DNA of 64,000 nt from Kineococcus aurantiacus (GCF_013409345.1 NZ_JACCBB010000001.1:1488001-1552000), one strand, 5' to 3'. Shown: positions 44,602 to 54,164, counted from the stretch's first letter. The notes: generated by a model from the sequence alone, not told the origin. A program made the numbers and translations.

Positions 44602-45150
44602 ATGCTCGAGCCCACGACCGCTCCCCCACCCACCCCGCTGCGCCCCGCGGACGTGTCCGACCCGCGCAGCTTCCGCACCGTCCTGGGCCACGTCCCCACC
44701 GGCGTCACGCTCATCACCACCGGCCCCACCGGCGGGTCCACCGACGGGCAGCCCACCGCGGCGATGGTGGTCGGGACCTTCGGGTCGGTCTCCCTGGACC
44801 CGCCGCTGGTCTGCTTCCTGCCCGACCGCGCCTCGACGACCTGGCCGGTGGTCCGCGCCCACGGGCGGTTCACCGCCAGCGTCCTGGGCGCCGGCCAGCT
44901 CGACGTCTGCCGCGCCTTCGCCCGCAAGGAGGACGACCGCTTCGAGCGGTTCGGCTGGCACCGCACCGCGACCGGCGGCCACGTCGTGCCCGGCGCCGCC
45001 GCCTGGGTGGACTGCGAGGTCCACGACGTCCTGCCCGCCGGGGACCACGACGTCGTCCTGGCCCGCGTCCTGGCCCTCGGCGCGGACCCCGACGTCCCGC
45101 ACTCCCTCGTCTTCTCCCGCGGCGCCTACGGCGCACCCGCCCCGCTCTGA
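44602..45150 (+). CDS. Flavin reductase-domain protein
   Basis: A 182-residue FMN-binding flavin reductase of the two-component monooxygenase type. Typical segments are FRTVLGHVPTGVTLITTG, TAAMVVGTFGSVSLDPPLVCF, SVLGAGQLDVCRAFARKEDD and the C-terminal LVFSRGAYG. It supplies FMNH2 with NAD(P)H. The next gene, 29 bp downstream, is an FMN-dependent monooxygenase, the natural partner. The ATG at 44602 follows GGAAGG; a GTG one codon earlier is possible. It is the first gene of the TetR-divergent operon. Confidence 0.88.
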   Translation: MLEPTTAPPPTPLRPADVSDPRSFRTVLGHVPTGVTLITTGPTGGSTDGQPTAAMVVGTFGSVSLDPPLVCFLPDRASTTWPVVRAHGRFTASVLGAGQLDVCRAFARKEDDRFERFGWHRTATGGHVVPGAAAWVDCEVHDVLPAGDHDVVLARVLALGADPDVPHSLVFSRGAYGAPAPL

Positions 45151-45179
45151 CCCCACCCGCGCCGACCCCGGAGGCCCCG

Positions 45180-46286
45180 ATGCGCTTCTCGCTGTTCCTC
45201 ACCACCCGTTCCACCGCCCCCTCCGAGGACCGCGCCGTGATGGACGCCCTCGTCGAGCACGTCGACCGCGGGGCCTCCCTGGGGTTCGACGCGGTGTTCC
45301 AGCCCGACCACCACTTCACCGGCTACGCGCCCCAGGCCAGCGACCCGTTCGTGTTCGCGGCCTACCTCGCGGCCCGGCACCCCGAGCTCTGGTACGGGTT
45401 CTCCGTGCAGACCGTGCCGCTGCACCACCCCGTGCGGTTCGCCGAGCGCCTGGCCCTGCTCGACCAGCTCACCGACGGCAAGCTCCTCGTGGGCGTGGGA
45501 TCGGGCACCACGCCGGAGGAGTCCATCGGGTTCGGCGTGAACTTCCAGGACACCAGCCGCCTGTCGCAGGAGAACCTCGAGATCGTCGGCCGGCTGTTCG
45601 CCAAGAAGCCCGAGGACGAGCCCGTCCAGTTCTCCAACTCGCACTACTCCGGCGCCGTCGTCAGCCGCATCAGCCCTGCGCCGTACGGGAACCGCACGCC
45701 GACGATGATGCCCGTCGCGGCCCGCCCCTCCAGCACCGAGCGCGCCGCCCGCCTGGGCCAGCCCGCGTTCATCCTGAACTTCCTGCCCCCGCAGCAGATG
45801 ACCCCGGAGAACCCGTTCGAGGTGTTCGCGGAGTCCTACCAGCGCTACCGCACGGCCCTGGAGGCGCAGGGCCACCCGCAGGCCGTCGTCGACCACGCCC
45901 TGGACTGGACCACCCACAGCTACCAGTACGTCCACCTCGCCGAGACCGACGAGCAGGCCGAGGCCGAGCTCGACGTCCTCCTGGGGCAGTACCAGCGCAC
46001 CGTCGAGCGCGAGTTCGTGGCGAACAAGAAGGCCGAGGCCATCAGCGGCGTCGACCTGCGCGAACCCACCGACGGGACGACCCCGGAGTGGAAGCGCGTG
46101 TGGTGCCTGCACGGTTCCCCCGAGACCGTCACCGCCAAGCTCAAGGAGTACGCCGACCTCGGCGTGGGGAACCTCCTGGGCGGTTTCATGGGCGGTCCGC
46201 TGACCCCCGAGCGCCGCCGGGCCACCGACCAGTCGATGCGGCTGTTCGCCGAGCGGGTCATGCCGAACTTCCGGAACAGCAAGTGA
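45180..46286 (+). CDS. LLM-class FMN-dependent monooxygenase
   Basis: A 368-residue luciferase-like monooxygenase. It shows FSLFLTTRSTAPSEDRAVMD, the FDAVFQPDHHFTGYAPQAS active-site strand, VQTVPLHHPVRFAERLALLD, GKLLVGVGSGTTPEE and the C-terminal LGVGNLLGGFMGGPL. It uses FMNH2 from the reductase encoded just upstream to oxygenate a substrate, here probably an aromatic aglycone or glycoside (inference from the operon). The ATG at 45180 follows GGAGG. It overlaps the GH3 gene in a GTGA. Confidence 0.87.
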   Translation: MRFSLFLTTRSTAPSEDRAVMDALVEHVDRGASLGFDAVFQPDHHFTGYAPQASDPFVFAAYLAARHPELWYGFSVQTVPLHHPVRFAERLALLDQLTDGKLLVGVGSGTTPEESIGFGVNFQDTSRLSQENLEIVGRLFAKKPEDEPVQFSNSHYSGAVVSRISPAPYGNRTPTMMPVAARPSSTERAARLGQPAFILNFLPPQQMTPENPFEVFAESYQRYRTALEAQGHPQAVVDHALDWTTHSYQYVHLAETDEQAEAELDVLLGQYQRTVEREFVANKKAEAISGVDLREPTDGTTPEWKRVWCLHGSPETVTAKLKEYADLGVGNLLGGFMGGPLTPERRRATDQSMRLFAERVMPNFRNSK

Positions 46287-48673
46287 CGGTCGGCCCGGGC
46301 CACGACGCGGACGTCGCCGCCCTGCCCCCCGAGGCCCGCGCCGCGGCCACCGCCGGGGTCAACGGCTGGACCGCCCACGGGCTGCCGGAGGCCGGGGTCG
46401 GCGAGCTGACGCTCCTCGACGGCCCGCTGGGCCTGGTCAGCCGCACCATGGACGAGCGCGACACCGCGACCCTGCTGCCGTCGGGCACGTCGCTGGCGGC
46501 CAGCTGGGACCCCGACCTGGTGCACCGCGTCGGCGGGCTGCTGGGGGCCGAGGCCCGCGCCGAGGGCGTCGACGTCGTCCTGGGCCCCAACCTCAACCTG
46601 CCGCGCACCCCCTTCTCGGGGCGCGCCTTCGAGATGTTCTCCGAGGACCCCCACCTGACGTCCGTCCTGGGCGCGGCGTGGATCCGCGGCCTGCAGGAGC
46701 ACGGCGTCGGGGCGTGCGCCAAGCACCTCGTCGCCAACGACACCGAGACGCGCCGGCAGGCCATGGACGTCGCCGTCGACGAGGCCGACCTGCGCGAGGT
46801 GTACCTCGCGCCGTTCGAGGCCGCCGTCGAGGCCGGGGCGTGGAGCGTGCTCACCGCCTACAACCGGGTGCGCGGGGAGCACTGCTGCGAGAACTCCGCG
46901 CTGCTGCGCGTCCTGAAGGACGAGTGGGGTTTCGACGGCGTCGTCGTCTCGGACTGGTTCGCCACCCGCGACACCGTCGCCTCCGCGCGCGCCGGGCTGG
47001 ACCTGGAGATGCCCGGCGGCCCGCGGTTCTTCGGCCCCGCCCTGGCCGGGGCCGTGCGCGCCGGGGACGTCGACGACGCCCGGCTCACCGACGCCGCCGA
47101 GCGGGTCGCGCGGCTGGCCGAGCGGGTCGGGCGGCGCGCGGGGTTCTCCGCTCCCCCGGCCCCGGCCCCCCTCGCACCGGCGGAGCGCGTCGAGCTGCTG
47201 CGCGCGGCGGCCGCCGCCGGCACCGTCCTGCTCCACGACGACGGCGGCCTGCTGCCGCTGCGCACCGGGGCGGGCCGCACCCTGGCCGTCCTGGGCCCCG
47301 ACGCCGTCGTGCCCTGCCTGCAGGGCGGCACCTTCGCCAAGGTCACCCCGGCCACCCGGCCCACCACCCCGGCGCAGGCCCTGGTGGACGCGTTCCCCGG
47401 CGCCGAGGTGGCCGTGGCCCCCGGCTGCGCGCCCCCGGGCCTGCAGCCGTTCGCCGAGGTCGTCCTGGAGGGTTTCGCCCCGGGCGCCGAGGAACCCGGC
47501 GCCACCCAGGTCCGGCCGACCTCGACGTTCGTCTGGTTCGGCGAGATCCCCGGCATCGGCGGTCCCGGGGTCGGGGGCCGGGTCCGGGTCAGCACCGAGT
47601 TCACCGCCGAGGTCGAGGGGACCCACGAGCTGCTGCTGGGCGGCACCGGGAACGGCGTCCTCCTGCTCGACGGTGAACCGCGCGCCACCTGGGCGGCCCC
47701 GGACCCCGCCGACGTCATGGGCGTCGTCGCGCGCGCCGACACCGTCGCCACCGGGGTCGCCCTGACGGCGGGGCAGCGCGTCCGCGTCGTCGGCGAGTTC
47801 GACCTCGTGCCCGGACGGGTCCAGTCGGTCACCCTCGGGTACCGCGCCCCGGCCCCGGCGGGGCTGCTCTACGACGCCGTGGCCCTGGCCGCGCGCGCCG
47901 ACGACGTGGTCCTCGTCCTGGGCGACGACCGCAACGCCTCCCGGGAGAGCGCCGACCGGACGACGACCCACCTGCCGGCCGAGCAGCTGCGCCTGCTGCA
48001 CGCCGTCGCCGCCGCCAACCCCCGCACCGTCGTGGTGCTCGACGCCGGGCACCAGGTCGACACGTCGTGGGCCGGTGAGGTCGGGGCCGTGCTCGTGCCC
48101 TGGTACGCCGGGGAGGAGTTCGGCCCGGCGCTGGCCGAGGTCCTGCGCGGGGACCGCGAACCCGGCGGGCGGCTGCCGCTGACGTTCGCCCGCTCCGACG
48201 CCGACTACCCCGGCCACGGGGTGGGGCTCGACGACGACCTCGTCCTGGACTACCGCCGCATCGAGCCCGCGGGCGCGGCGCACTTCCAGGCCGGCGGGCC
48301 CGTGCCCGCCTACGCCTTCGGGCACGGCCTGGGCTACACGACGTGGCGGCTCGGCGCGGTCCAGGCCGAACGGGACGGCGACGACGTGCTGGTGCACGCC
48401 GAGGTCGAGAACACCGGGGGGCGCGCCGGGGACGACGTCGTGCAGGTCTACGGCCGCGCACCCGGCGCGACGCGTTCCCGGCTGGTGGGTTTCGCCCGCG
48501 TGCACGCCCCCGCGGGGGCGAAGGTGGGGGCCACGATCAGGCTGTCGCACAGGGCGTTCCGCCGGTGGGACAGCACGGCGGGGCGCTGGGCCGTGCCGGG
48601 CGGCACGCACGTGCTGACCGTGGCCCGCTCGGCCGCGGACCCGCAGGCGCTCGAGCTGGAGGTGGAACGGTGA
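46283..48673 (+). CDS. GH3 beta-glucosidase with PA14-like domain
   Basis: A 796-residue cytoplasmic glycoside hydrolase family 3 enzyme. The (beta/alpha)8 domain carries the catalytic nucleophile Asp224 in VVVSDWFATRD and the KHLVAND substrate loop at 148-154. The second domain holds ADDVVLVLGDDRNASRESAD. A PA14-like insertion lies around residues 415-500 (GTHELLLGGTGNGVLLLDGE), and a fibronectin-III-like domain ends the protein. This architecture is common in glucosidases acting on plant aryl glycosides. No signal peptide is present, so it acts after import. It overlaps both neighbours by four bases (GTGA). Confidence 0.9.
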   Translation: MTVGPGHDADVAALPPEARAAATAGVNGWTAHGLPEAGVGELTLLDGPLGLVSRTMDERDTATLLPSGTSLAASWDPDLVHRVGGLLGAEARAEGVDVVLGPNLNLPRTPFSGRAFEMFSEDPHLTSVLGAAWIRGLQEHGVGACAKHLVANDTETRRQAMDVAVDEADLREVYLAPFEAAVEAGAWSVLTAYNRVRGEHCCENSALLRVLKDEWGFDGVVVSDWFATRDTVASARAGLDLEMPGGPRFFGPALAGAVRAGDVDDARLTDAAERVARLAERVGRRAGFSAPPAPAPLAPAERVELLRAAAAAGTVLLHDDGGLLPLRTGAGRTLAVLGPDAVVPCLQGGTFAKVTPATRPTTPAQALVDAFPGAEVAVAPGCAPPGLQPFAEVVLEGFAPGAEEPGATQVRPTSTFVWFGEIPGIGGPGVGGRVRVSTEFTAEVEGTHELLLGGTGNGVLLLDGEPRATWAAPDPADVMGVVARADTVATGVALTAGQRVRVVGEFDLVPGRVQSVTLGYRAPAPAGLLYDAVALAARADDVVLVLGDDRNASRESADRTTTHLPAEQLRLLHAVAAANPRTVVVLDAGHQVDTSWAGEVGAVLVPWYAGEEFGPALAEVLRGDREPGGRLPLTFARSDADYPGHGVGLDDDLVLDYRRIEPAGAAHFQAGGPVPAYAFGHGLGYTTWRLGAVQAERDGDDVLVHAEVENTGGRAGDDVVQVYGRAPGATRSRLVGFARVHAPAGAKVGATIRLSHRAFRRWDSTAGRWAVPGGTHVLTVARSAADPQALELEVER

Positions 48674-50220
48674 CGGGACGGTACCCGGACGCGGTGGACG
48701 TCGCGGTCGTCGGCAGCGGGCCCGCGGGGGCCGCGTGGGCCCGGACGCTGCACGAGAACGCCCCGCAGCTGCGCGTGGCGGTCTTCGAGGTCGGGCCGGT
48801 GCTGTCCGACCCGCCGGGCGACCACGTGAAGAACATCGCCGACCCGCGGGCCCGGCGCCGGGCGCAGCGGGCCTCGGAGGGGCCGGCCGCCGAGGCCGAC
48901 GCCGACCAGCCGCCCGCGAGCGCCGACGGCCGGCGCGGGCGGCCCGGCACGTTCCTGCTCGGCGACGGTTTCGCCGCCGGCGGCACGGGACTGCCCGTGG
49001 GGGCGATGTCCAGCAACGTCGGCGGCATGGGCGCGCACTGGACGTGCGCGTGCCCGCGCCCCGGCGGCACCGAGCGCGTCGACTTCGTCGAGGACCTCGA
49101 CGAGCTGCTCGACGAGGCCGAGCGGCTCCTGGGGGTGAGCGCGCAGGCGCTGGCCGACGCGCCGCTGGCCGGGCAGGTGCGGCGGCTGCTGGGGGCGGCG
49201 CTGGACGCCGACCGCCCGGCCGGCCGCCGGGTCCAGCCCATGCCCCTGGCCGTGCGGCGGGAGGTGGACGGGACCGGGGCGGGCCGCCTGCACTGGTCCG
49301 GTCCCTCCGTCGTCCTGGGCGACGTCCTGGATCACGGGGTCGGGCTGCACCCCGAGACGCTGGTCGAGCGGGTGCTGCGCGACGACGGCGGCGCGGTCCG
49401 CGGGATCGCCGTGCGCGACCGCCGCGACGGGACGGCGGCCGAGGTCGCCGCCCGGGTCGTCGTCGTGGCCGCCGACGCCCTGCGCACCCCGCAGCTGCTG
49501 TTCGCCTCCGGGGTCCGCCCGCGGGCCCTGGGCCGCTACCTCAACGACCAGCCGCAGGTCCTGCTGGCCGTGCGGCTGCCCGACGAGGTCCTCGCCGGGG
49601 ACCCCGTGGACGAGCACGCCGGCACCGCGATCGACGGCAGCAGCGGCGTCAGCTGGGTCCCCTTCGACGACGACCGGCACCCCTTCCACGGGCAGGTCAT
49701 GCAGATGGACGCCTCCCCGGTGCCGCGGCCCGACCTGCCCGCCGACCGGCCCGGCGCCTACGTGGGCCTGGGCTGGTTCTGCGCCAAGGACGTGCGCGAG
49801 CAGGACCGCGTCGAGTTCGACGAGTCCGCGACCGACGACTACGGGATGCCCGCCCCGCGCGTGCACTACGGCCTCACCGCCGTCGACGCCGAACGGCTCG
49901 CCGCGGCGAAGGCGGCCATCACGGCGGCGGCCCGCGCGCTGGGCCGCCCCATCGACGACGCGCCGATCGAACTGCCCGCGGGCAGTTCCCTGCACTACCA
50001 GGGCACGACCCGGATGGGCCGCACCGACGACGGCACCAGCGTGTGCGACGTCAACGGTGAGGTCTGGGGAGTCCCGGGCCTGTTCGTCGCCGGCAACGGC
50101 CTGATCCCCACCGAGACGGCCTGCAACCCCACCCTGACCACCGTGGCGCTCGCCGTCGGTGGCGCCCGGCACGTCGCGAAGAACCTCGCGCACCGCACCG
50201 AAGGAGGAGACGGCTCGTGA
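48670..50220 (+). CDS. GMC-type FAD oxidoreductase, C-glycoside 3-oxidase-like
   Basis: A 516-residue flavoprotein of the pyranose oxidase branch of the GMC family. The FAD motif is VVGSGPAGAAWARTLHE (from residue 13). It has GGMGAHWTCACPRPGG, the ALRTPQLLFASG motif and a C-terminal catalytic pair His442 (SLHYQGTTRMG) and Asn486 (ACNPTLTTVALA). It resembles CarA-type oxidases that oxidise the 3-hydroxyl of glycosides, which is needed before C-deglycosidase cleavage. There is no Tat or Sec signal. It overlaps GH3 and the next TIM-barrel gene by four bases. The exact sugar position oxidised is inferred. Confidence 0.85.
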   Translation: MTGRYPDAVDVAVVGSGPAGAAWARTLHENAPQLRVAVFEVGPVLSDPPGDHVKNIADPRARRRAQRASEGPAAEADADQPPASADGRRGRPGTFLLGDGFAAGGTGLPVGAMSSNVGGMGAHWTCACPRPGGTERVDFVEDLDELLDEAERLLGVSAQALADAPLAGQVRRLLGAALDADRPAGRRVQPMPLAVRREVDGTGAGRLHWSGPSVVLGDVLDHGVGLHPETLVERVLRDDGGAVRGIAVRDRRDGTAAEVAARVVVVAADALRTPQLLFASGVRPRALGRYLNDQPQVLLAVRLPDEVLAGDPVDEHAGTAIDGSSGVSWVPFDDDRHPFHGQVMQMDASPVPRPDLPADRPGAYVGLGWFCAKDVREQDRVEFDESATDDYGMPAPRVHYGLTAVDAERLAAAKAAITAAARALGRPIDDAPIELPAGSSLHYQGTTRMGRTDDGTSVCDVNGEVWGVPGLFVAGNGLIPTETACNPTLTTVALAVGGARHVAKNLAHRTEGGDGS

Positions 50221-51152
50221 CCTACCGCTGGGCCTACATGGACCACTGGCGCGTGGACACCCCGCGCGGACCGCAGACGCAGTACGCCAACCGCCGCCTG
50301 ATGGACGACTTCGTCAAGCAGATCGCCGCGGTCGGCTTCGAGGGCCTGGACATGTTCGACTTCCAGGTGTTCGGGCTGACCGGGATGTTCGGGTCCATCG
50401 GGAAGTACCAGGAGTACCTCCAGGACCACGGCATCGCCAAGATCGTGAACCTGTTCCGCGGCATCATGTACGACCCCCGGGTCGCCGACGCGCACGTGCG
50501 CGGGACCCACGACGAGATCGTCGAGAGCACCCGCCGGATGCTGGGGATGTGGTCGGACCTGCAGATCGAGAACCTCATCGTCATGCCGGCCAGCCTCTAC
50601 ACCTCGACCGCCCCCGTGACCGACGACAAGATCGCCGCGGCGGCGGAGTGCTGGACGCGGGTGGGCGAGATGTCCCTCACCGAGTTCGGCGTCCGCACCA
50701 CCGGCCACCACGAGTTCTTCTGCGCGATCCGCACCTTCGAGGACATCGTGCGGTTCTACGAGCTGACCGACCCCCGGTACGTGAGCTTCTTCTGCGACAC
50801 CGCGCAGCACTGCATCGCCGGGGTCGACCCCGTGGAGCTGTACGAGCGGCTGCACGACCGGGTCTCGGGCTTCCACTTCAAGGACACCCGCCAGCAGGAC
50901 ACCACGGGCGCCTACCAGCACCGTCCCGACGCCGAGCTCATGGCGCCGCAGACCGACCGCTGGTTCCACGAGATGGGCACCGAGGGCGGCCTGGTCGACT
51001 TCCAGCGCCTGGTGCGGGCGATGGACGCCCACGGCTACGACGGCTGGGTCACCGTCGAGCACGACAAGGCCAACATCGGCGGCGACTACGCCGAGAGCAC
51101 CGCCCTGTCCATGTGGTACGCGAAGCAGGTCCTCGGGAAGGTGGCGTCGTGA
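50217..51152 (+). CDS. Xylose isomerase-like TIM-barrel protein
   Basis: A 311-residue sugar phosphate isomerase/epimerase-family TIM barrel. Metal-ligand segments are GHHEFFCAI (Glu), FFCDTAQHCIAG (Asp), GFHFKDTRQQD (His) and WVTVEHDKAN (Glu). It begins MTYRWAYMDHWRVDTPRGPQ. Such proteins isomerise, epimerise or eliminate on (keto)sugars. It is coupled to the GMC oxidase by a GTGA overlap and to the next barrel gene likewise, so it probably acts on the 3-keto product. It could itself be a lyase cleaving the oxidised glycoside. The substrate is not known. Confidence 0.82.
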   Translation: MTYRWAYMDHWRVDTPRGPQTQYANRRLMDDFVKQIAAVGFEGLDMFDFQVFGLTGMFGSIGKYQEYLQDHGIAKIVNLFRGIMYDPRVADAHVRGTHDEIVESTRRMLGMWSDLQIENLIVMPASLYTSTAPVTDDKIAAAAECWTRVGEMSLTEFGVRTTGHHEFFCAIRTFEDIVRFYELTDPRYVSFFCDTAQHCIAGVDPVELYERLHDRVSGFHFKDTRQQDTTGAYQHRPDAELMAPQTDRWFHEMGTEGGLVDFQRLVRAMDAHGYDGWVTVEHDKANIGGDYAESTALSMWYAKQVLGKVAS

Positions 51153-52105
51153 GCATCCGCCGTGCGTACGCGGTGAACCAGTGGAAGCCGAACTTCGACG
51201 ACTTCTGCCGCCCGGACGCGCACCTGCGCGCGTTCAAGACCGTCGTGGCGGCCGGTTTCACCGGGGTGGAACTGCGCGGGGGCACGGGCCGGTGGGACCC
51301 GCTGGGGCGGCCCTCCTCGATCGAGAACACCTACGGTTCGCTCGCGGCGTTCGGCAAGGTCCTGACCGACGTCGGGCTGGCCGCGGTGAGCAGCTGGGCC
51401 GTCGACCCCGGTGAACCCGTCGACGAGGAGCTGTCGCACGGGCGGTCGGTGCTGGACCGCGGGCAGCACGCCGCGATCGTGGAGTGGGCCCGTCCCTTCG
51501 CCGCCGCGCTGGCCGAGCTGGGCGGTTCGCGCCTGGTGGTGCGCGCCCTGCCGGCGGCCTGGCAGGTCGGGGCCGTGGACGACGCGGCGGTCGCGACGGC
51601 GGCGGAGTGCTTCGACGCGCTGGGGGCGATGACCGCCGGGCACGGGGTCCGCGTCTCGCTGCACGCCGACGTGCTGTCGGCCGCCGCCGACGACGACGTG
51701 CTGGACCGGCTGCTGGCCGCCACCGACCCCGCCGTCGTGGGCCTGACCGTGGACACCGGTGAGCTCACCCTGGCCGGGCTGGACCCGGTGGCGGTGGTCC
51801 GGCGGCACGCGGCGCGGCTGGACCACCTGCAGCTGAAGGACACCCGGTTCGTGGACACCGCCGGCGAACGGCTGCGACCGCACGCCGAGCACGCCTTCCT
51901 CACCGCCGGCGGCGACCGCGAGGTCGAGCGCTGGTTCTTCGAGGTGGGCACGCGCGGCGGCCTGGTCGACGCGCCCGCCGTCCTGGACGCCGCGCGCGGC
52001 GCCGGGTACGACGGGTGGGTCGTCTTCGAGAGCGAGCAGACGCCCAACCCGGCCTCGAGCGTCATGCTCAACGGCTGGTACGCCGGGCACCGCCTGGGTC
52101 TGTGA
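51149..52105 (+). CDS. Xylose isomerase-like TIM-barrel protein
   Basis: A 318-residue TIM-barrel protein related to the preceding one in fold but not closely in sequence. It starts with SIRRAYAVNQWKPNFDDFCR and has the barrel signatures GFTGVELRGGTGRW, VGLTVDTGELTLAG (Asp), RLDHLQLKDTR (His) and WVVFESEQTPNP (Glu). It is the last gene of the five-base-pair-spaced operon running from the flavin reductase. The GTG at 51149 overlaps the preceding stop. Isomerase, epimerase or keto-sugar lyase activity is possible. Confidence 0.8.
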   Translation: MSIRRAYAVNQWKPNFDDFCRPDAHLRAFKTVVAAGFTGVELRGGTGRWDPLGRPSSIENTYGSLAAFGKVLTDVGLAAVSSWAVDPGEPVDEELSHGRSVLDRGQHAAIVEWARPFAAALAELGGSRLVVRALPAAWQVGAVDDAAVATAAECFDALGAMTAGHGVRVSLHADVLSAAADDDVLDRLLAATDPAVVGLTVDTGELTLAGLDPVAVVRRHAARLDHLQLKDTRFVDTAGERLRPHAEHAFLTAGGDREVERWFFEVGTRGGLVDAPAVLDAARGAGYDGWVVFESEQTPNPASSVMLNGWYAGHRLGL

Positions 52106-52253
52106 CCGTGGCCGTGCCCGGTCCGCCGGGCACGGCCGACCGCCCCCCGGACCGTCCGCCGCGGCGCTCCCCACCCACCGGGGACGGTCACCGGGACCGG
52201 AGCGTCCTGCCGTCCGTGGAACACCGTCGCGCCCGCGGTTGCTGACCCGGGGT

Positions 52254-53432
52254 GTGAGCACCCACGACACCACCTCGCCCCGCACCCCCGCAGCGCCCGT
52301 CGACCTCGGCGCCTCCTGGCCGGGCGACACCGGGAGCGACCGTGCCCCGACACCGGTGCGCACGCCGCCGGAGGGCGCGCACGCCCTGGTGGTCGGCGCC
52401 ACGGGCATCACCGGTTCGGCGCTGGTGCGCCAGCTCCTGGACGCCGGGTGGCGCACGACGGGCCTCTCGCGCCGCCCGCCCGCCGACGAGCGCGCCGCGC
52501 ACGCAGCGGCCGACCTGACCTCGCGGTCGTCGCTGGAGCAGGCGCTGGCCGACCTGCGCCCGACGCACGTCTTCATCGGTGCGTGGGCCAGGCAGGACAC
52601 CGAGGCCGAGAACATCCGCGTCAACGGCGCGATGGTGCGTGACCTGCTCGCCGTCCTCGGGCCGCAGGGCTCGGTGCGGCACGTCGCGCTGGTCACCGGG
52701 CTCAAGCACTACCTCGGGCCCTTCGAGGCCTACGGCCAGGGCGAGATGCCCGACACGCCGTTCCTCGAGGACGCCGCGCGCCTGCCGGTGGACAACTTCT
52801 ACTACGCGCAGGAGGACGAGCTGTTCGCCGCCGCCGCCCTCCACGGCTTCTCCTGGAGCGTGCACCGCTCGCACACCGTCCTCGGGCACGCCGTGGGCAA
52901 CGCGATGAACATGGCCTCGACCCTGGGCGCCTACGCCGGGGTGCAGCGCCACCTCGGCCGGCCGTTCGTCTTCCCCGGCTCGCGCGAGCAGTGGGACGGC
53001 GTGGTCGACATCACCGACGCCGACCTGCTGGCCGACCACCAGGTGTGGGCCGCGACCACCCCGGCGGCCGCGAACACCGCCTTCAACGTCGTCGACGGCG
53101 ACGTCGTCCGCTGGCGGCGCCTGTGGCCGGCGCTGGCCGCGCACCTGGGTCTCGAGCCGCAGGGCCCGGGCGAGCAGCCGCAGCCGCTGGAGGCTCAGAT
53201 GGCCGGGGCCGAGGACGTGTGGGCCGACCTCGTCGCCGAGCACGGCCTGACCGAACCGGACCTGGCCCGGGTCGCGTCCTGGTGGCACACCGACGCCGAC
53301 CTCGGCCGCCCGATGGAGGTCATCGCGGACATGACCCGCAGCCGCCTGCTGGGCTACACGGGCTGGGTGAGCACCGAGCGCGCCCTCCTGCGCCGCGTCG
53401 ACGCCTACCGCGCGCAGCGGCTCGTCCCCTGA
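52254..53432 (+). CDS. PRISE-type short-chain reductase (enone reductase family)
   Basis: A 392-residue SDR-family protein of the progesterone 5-beta-reductase/iridoid synthase-like (PRISE) group. The NAD(P) motif GATGITG is at residues 48-54. The unusual catalytic lysine and tyrosine of PRISE enzymes correspond to Lys151 in GLKHYLGPFEAYG and Tyr183/184 in NFYYAQED. Members reduce activated C=C bonds of enones. The GTG at 52254 has GGGG ahead; about 40 low-complexity residues precede the Rossmann fold. It lies 148 bp after the TIM-barrel operon and before the padC locus, so it may reduce an enone aglycone such as a chalcone-like phenolic (speculative). Confidence 0.82.
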   Translation: MSTHDTTSPRTPAAPVDLGASWPGDTGSDRAPTPVRTPPEGAHALVVGATGITGSALVRQLLDAGWRTTGLSRRPPADERAAHAAADLTSRSSLEQALADLRPTHVFIGAWARQDTEAENIRVNGAMVRDLLAVLGPQGSVRHVALVTGLKHYLGPFEAYGQGEMPDTPFLEDAARLPVDNFYYAQEDELFAAAALHGFSWSVHRSHTVLGHAVGNAMNMASTLGAYAGVQRHLGRPFVFPGSREQWDGVVDITDADLLADHQVWAATTPAAANTAFNVVDGDVVRWRRLWPALAAHLGLEPQGPGEQPQPLEAQMAGAEDVWADLVAEHGLTEPDLARVASWWHTDADLGRPMEVIADMTRSRLLGYTGWVSTERALLRRVDAYRAQRLVP

Positions 53433-53438
53433 CCCCCG

Positions 53439-53480
53439 GGTCCACCTCCGGCTGCACACCCGGGCAGCCGGAGGTGGACC
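53439..53480. terminator. Bidirectional hairpin after the PRISE gene
   Basis: A 17-bp perfect inverted repeat (arm GGTCCACCTCCGGCTGC, loop ACACCCGG) lies 6 bp past the PRISE stop, facing the convergent marR gene. Confidence 0.85.
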
Positions 53481-53583
53481 GGTGGACGGCGCGGGTCACC
53501 GGTGGAGCAGGCCCCGGCGGCGACCGTGCGAGCGGCCGGCGTCCAGCAGGGTGGGGAAGCGGTCGCCGGTGCGGTGATCCACG

Positions 53584-54117
53584 TCAGCGGGTGCGGCGGC
53601 CGAGGTCGCTCATCGGCCCGGGTGCGCGATCGTCCTCCCCCCGAGAGCCGTCCTCGGCGTCGAGGACCTCCAGCAGCCGGCCCACCACCGCGACCAAGGC
53701 GGGCAGCGACGCCCGCTCCTCGGCGCTCAGGCGCGCCGCCGCGGACGCCACCGTCGTGGCGCTGGCCCGGTCGTAGCGGGCCAGCAGCGTCAGCGCGGCC
53801 GCGGTCGCGCTGACGCTGACCACGCGCAGGTCGCCGCCGCCGGGGGCGCGTTCGGTGAGCCCGGCGGCGCCGGTCGTGCGCAGCAGGTTGCTGATCGTGG
53901 AGCGCGCCAGCCGCAGCGTCGCGGCCAGCTGGCTGGGGGTCAGCGGCCCGCGCTCGGCCAGGAGCCGCAGGAGCTCGACCTGGGCCTCGGGCAGGTCCGG
54001 CAGGCCGGCCAGCTCCCGGCTGCGCCGCAGCACCTTGCGGCGCAGGGGGCCCAGGAGGACGGAGAGCTCGGCCGCGGGGCCGGCGGCGGGGTCGTCCTGC
54101 ACGTCCCCATCCTGCAC
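53584..54117 (-). CDS. MarR-family regulator of the phenolic acid decarboxylase
   Basis: A 177-residue winged-helix regulator with HTH around residues 50-90 ([34 protein letters not shown]) and a shortened wing ([14 protein letters not shown]). It is divergent from padC with a 47-bp gap, where the -10 box overlaps an inverted repeat. Repression of padC relieved by hydroxycinnamic acids is likely by analogy with other phenolic acid decarboxylase regulators. The GTG at 54117 is used; an internal GTG at 54102 is also possible. Confidence 0.8.
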   Translation of the reverse strand: MQDGDVQDDPAAGPAAELSVLLGPLRRKVLRRSRELAGLPDLPEAQVELLRLLAERGPLTPSQLAATLRLARSTISNLLRTTGAAGLTERAPGGGDLRVVSVSATAAALTLLARYDRASATTVASAAARLSAEERASLPALVAVVGRLLEVLDAEDGSRGEDDRAPGPMSDLGRRTR

Positions 54118-54129
54118 CGGGCGGGTCCC

Positions 54130-54160
54130 TTGACCCCAAGTGGTTTTGTCTGCAAAATCA
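54130..54160 (+). promoter_or_regulatory. padC promoter with overlapping operator, leaderless
   Basis: TTGACC (54130-54135), a 17-bp spacer and CAAAAT (54153-54158) place the transcription start at or next to the padC GTG at 54165, so the mRNA is probably leaderless. The imperfect 20-bp palindrome TG-G-TTTTG-TCTG-CAAAA-T-CA (54141-54160) covers the -10 box and suits the divergent MarR protein. Confidence 0.7.
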
Positions 54161-54164
54161 TCGG

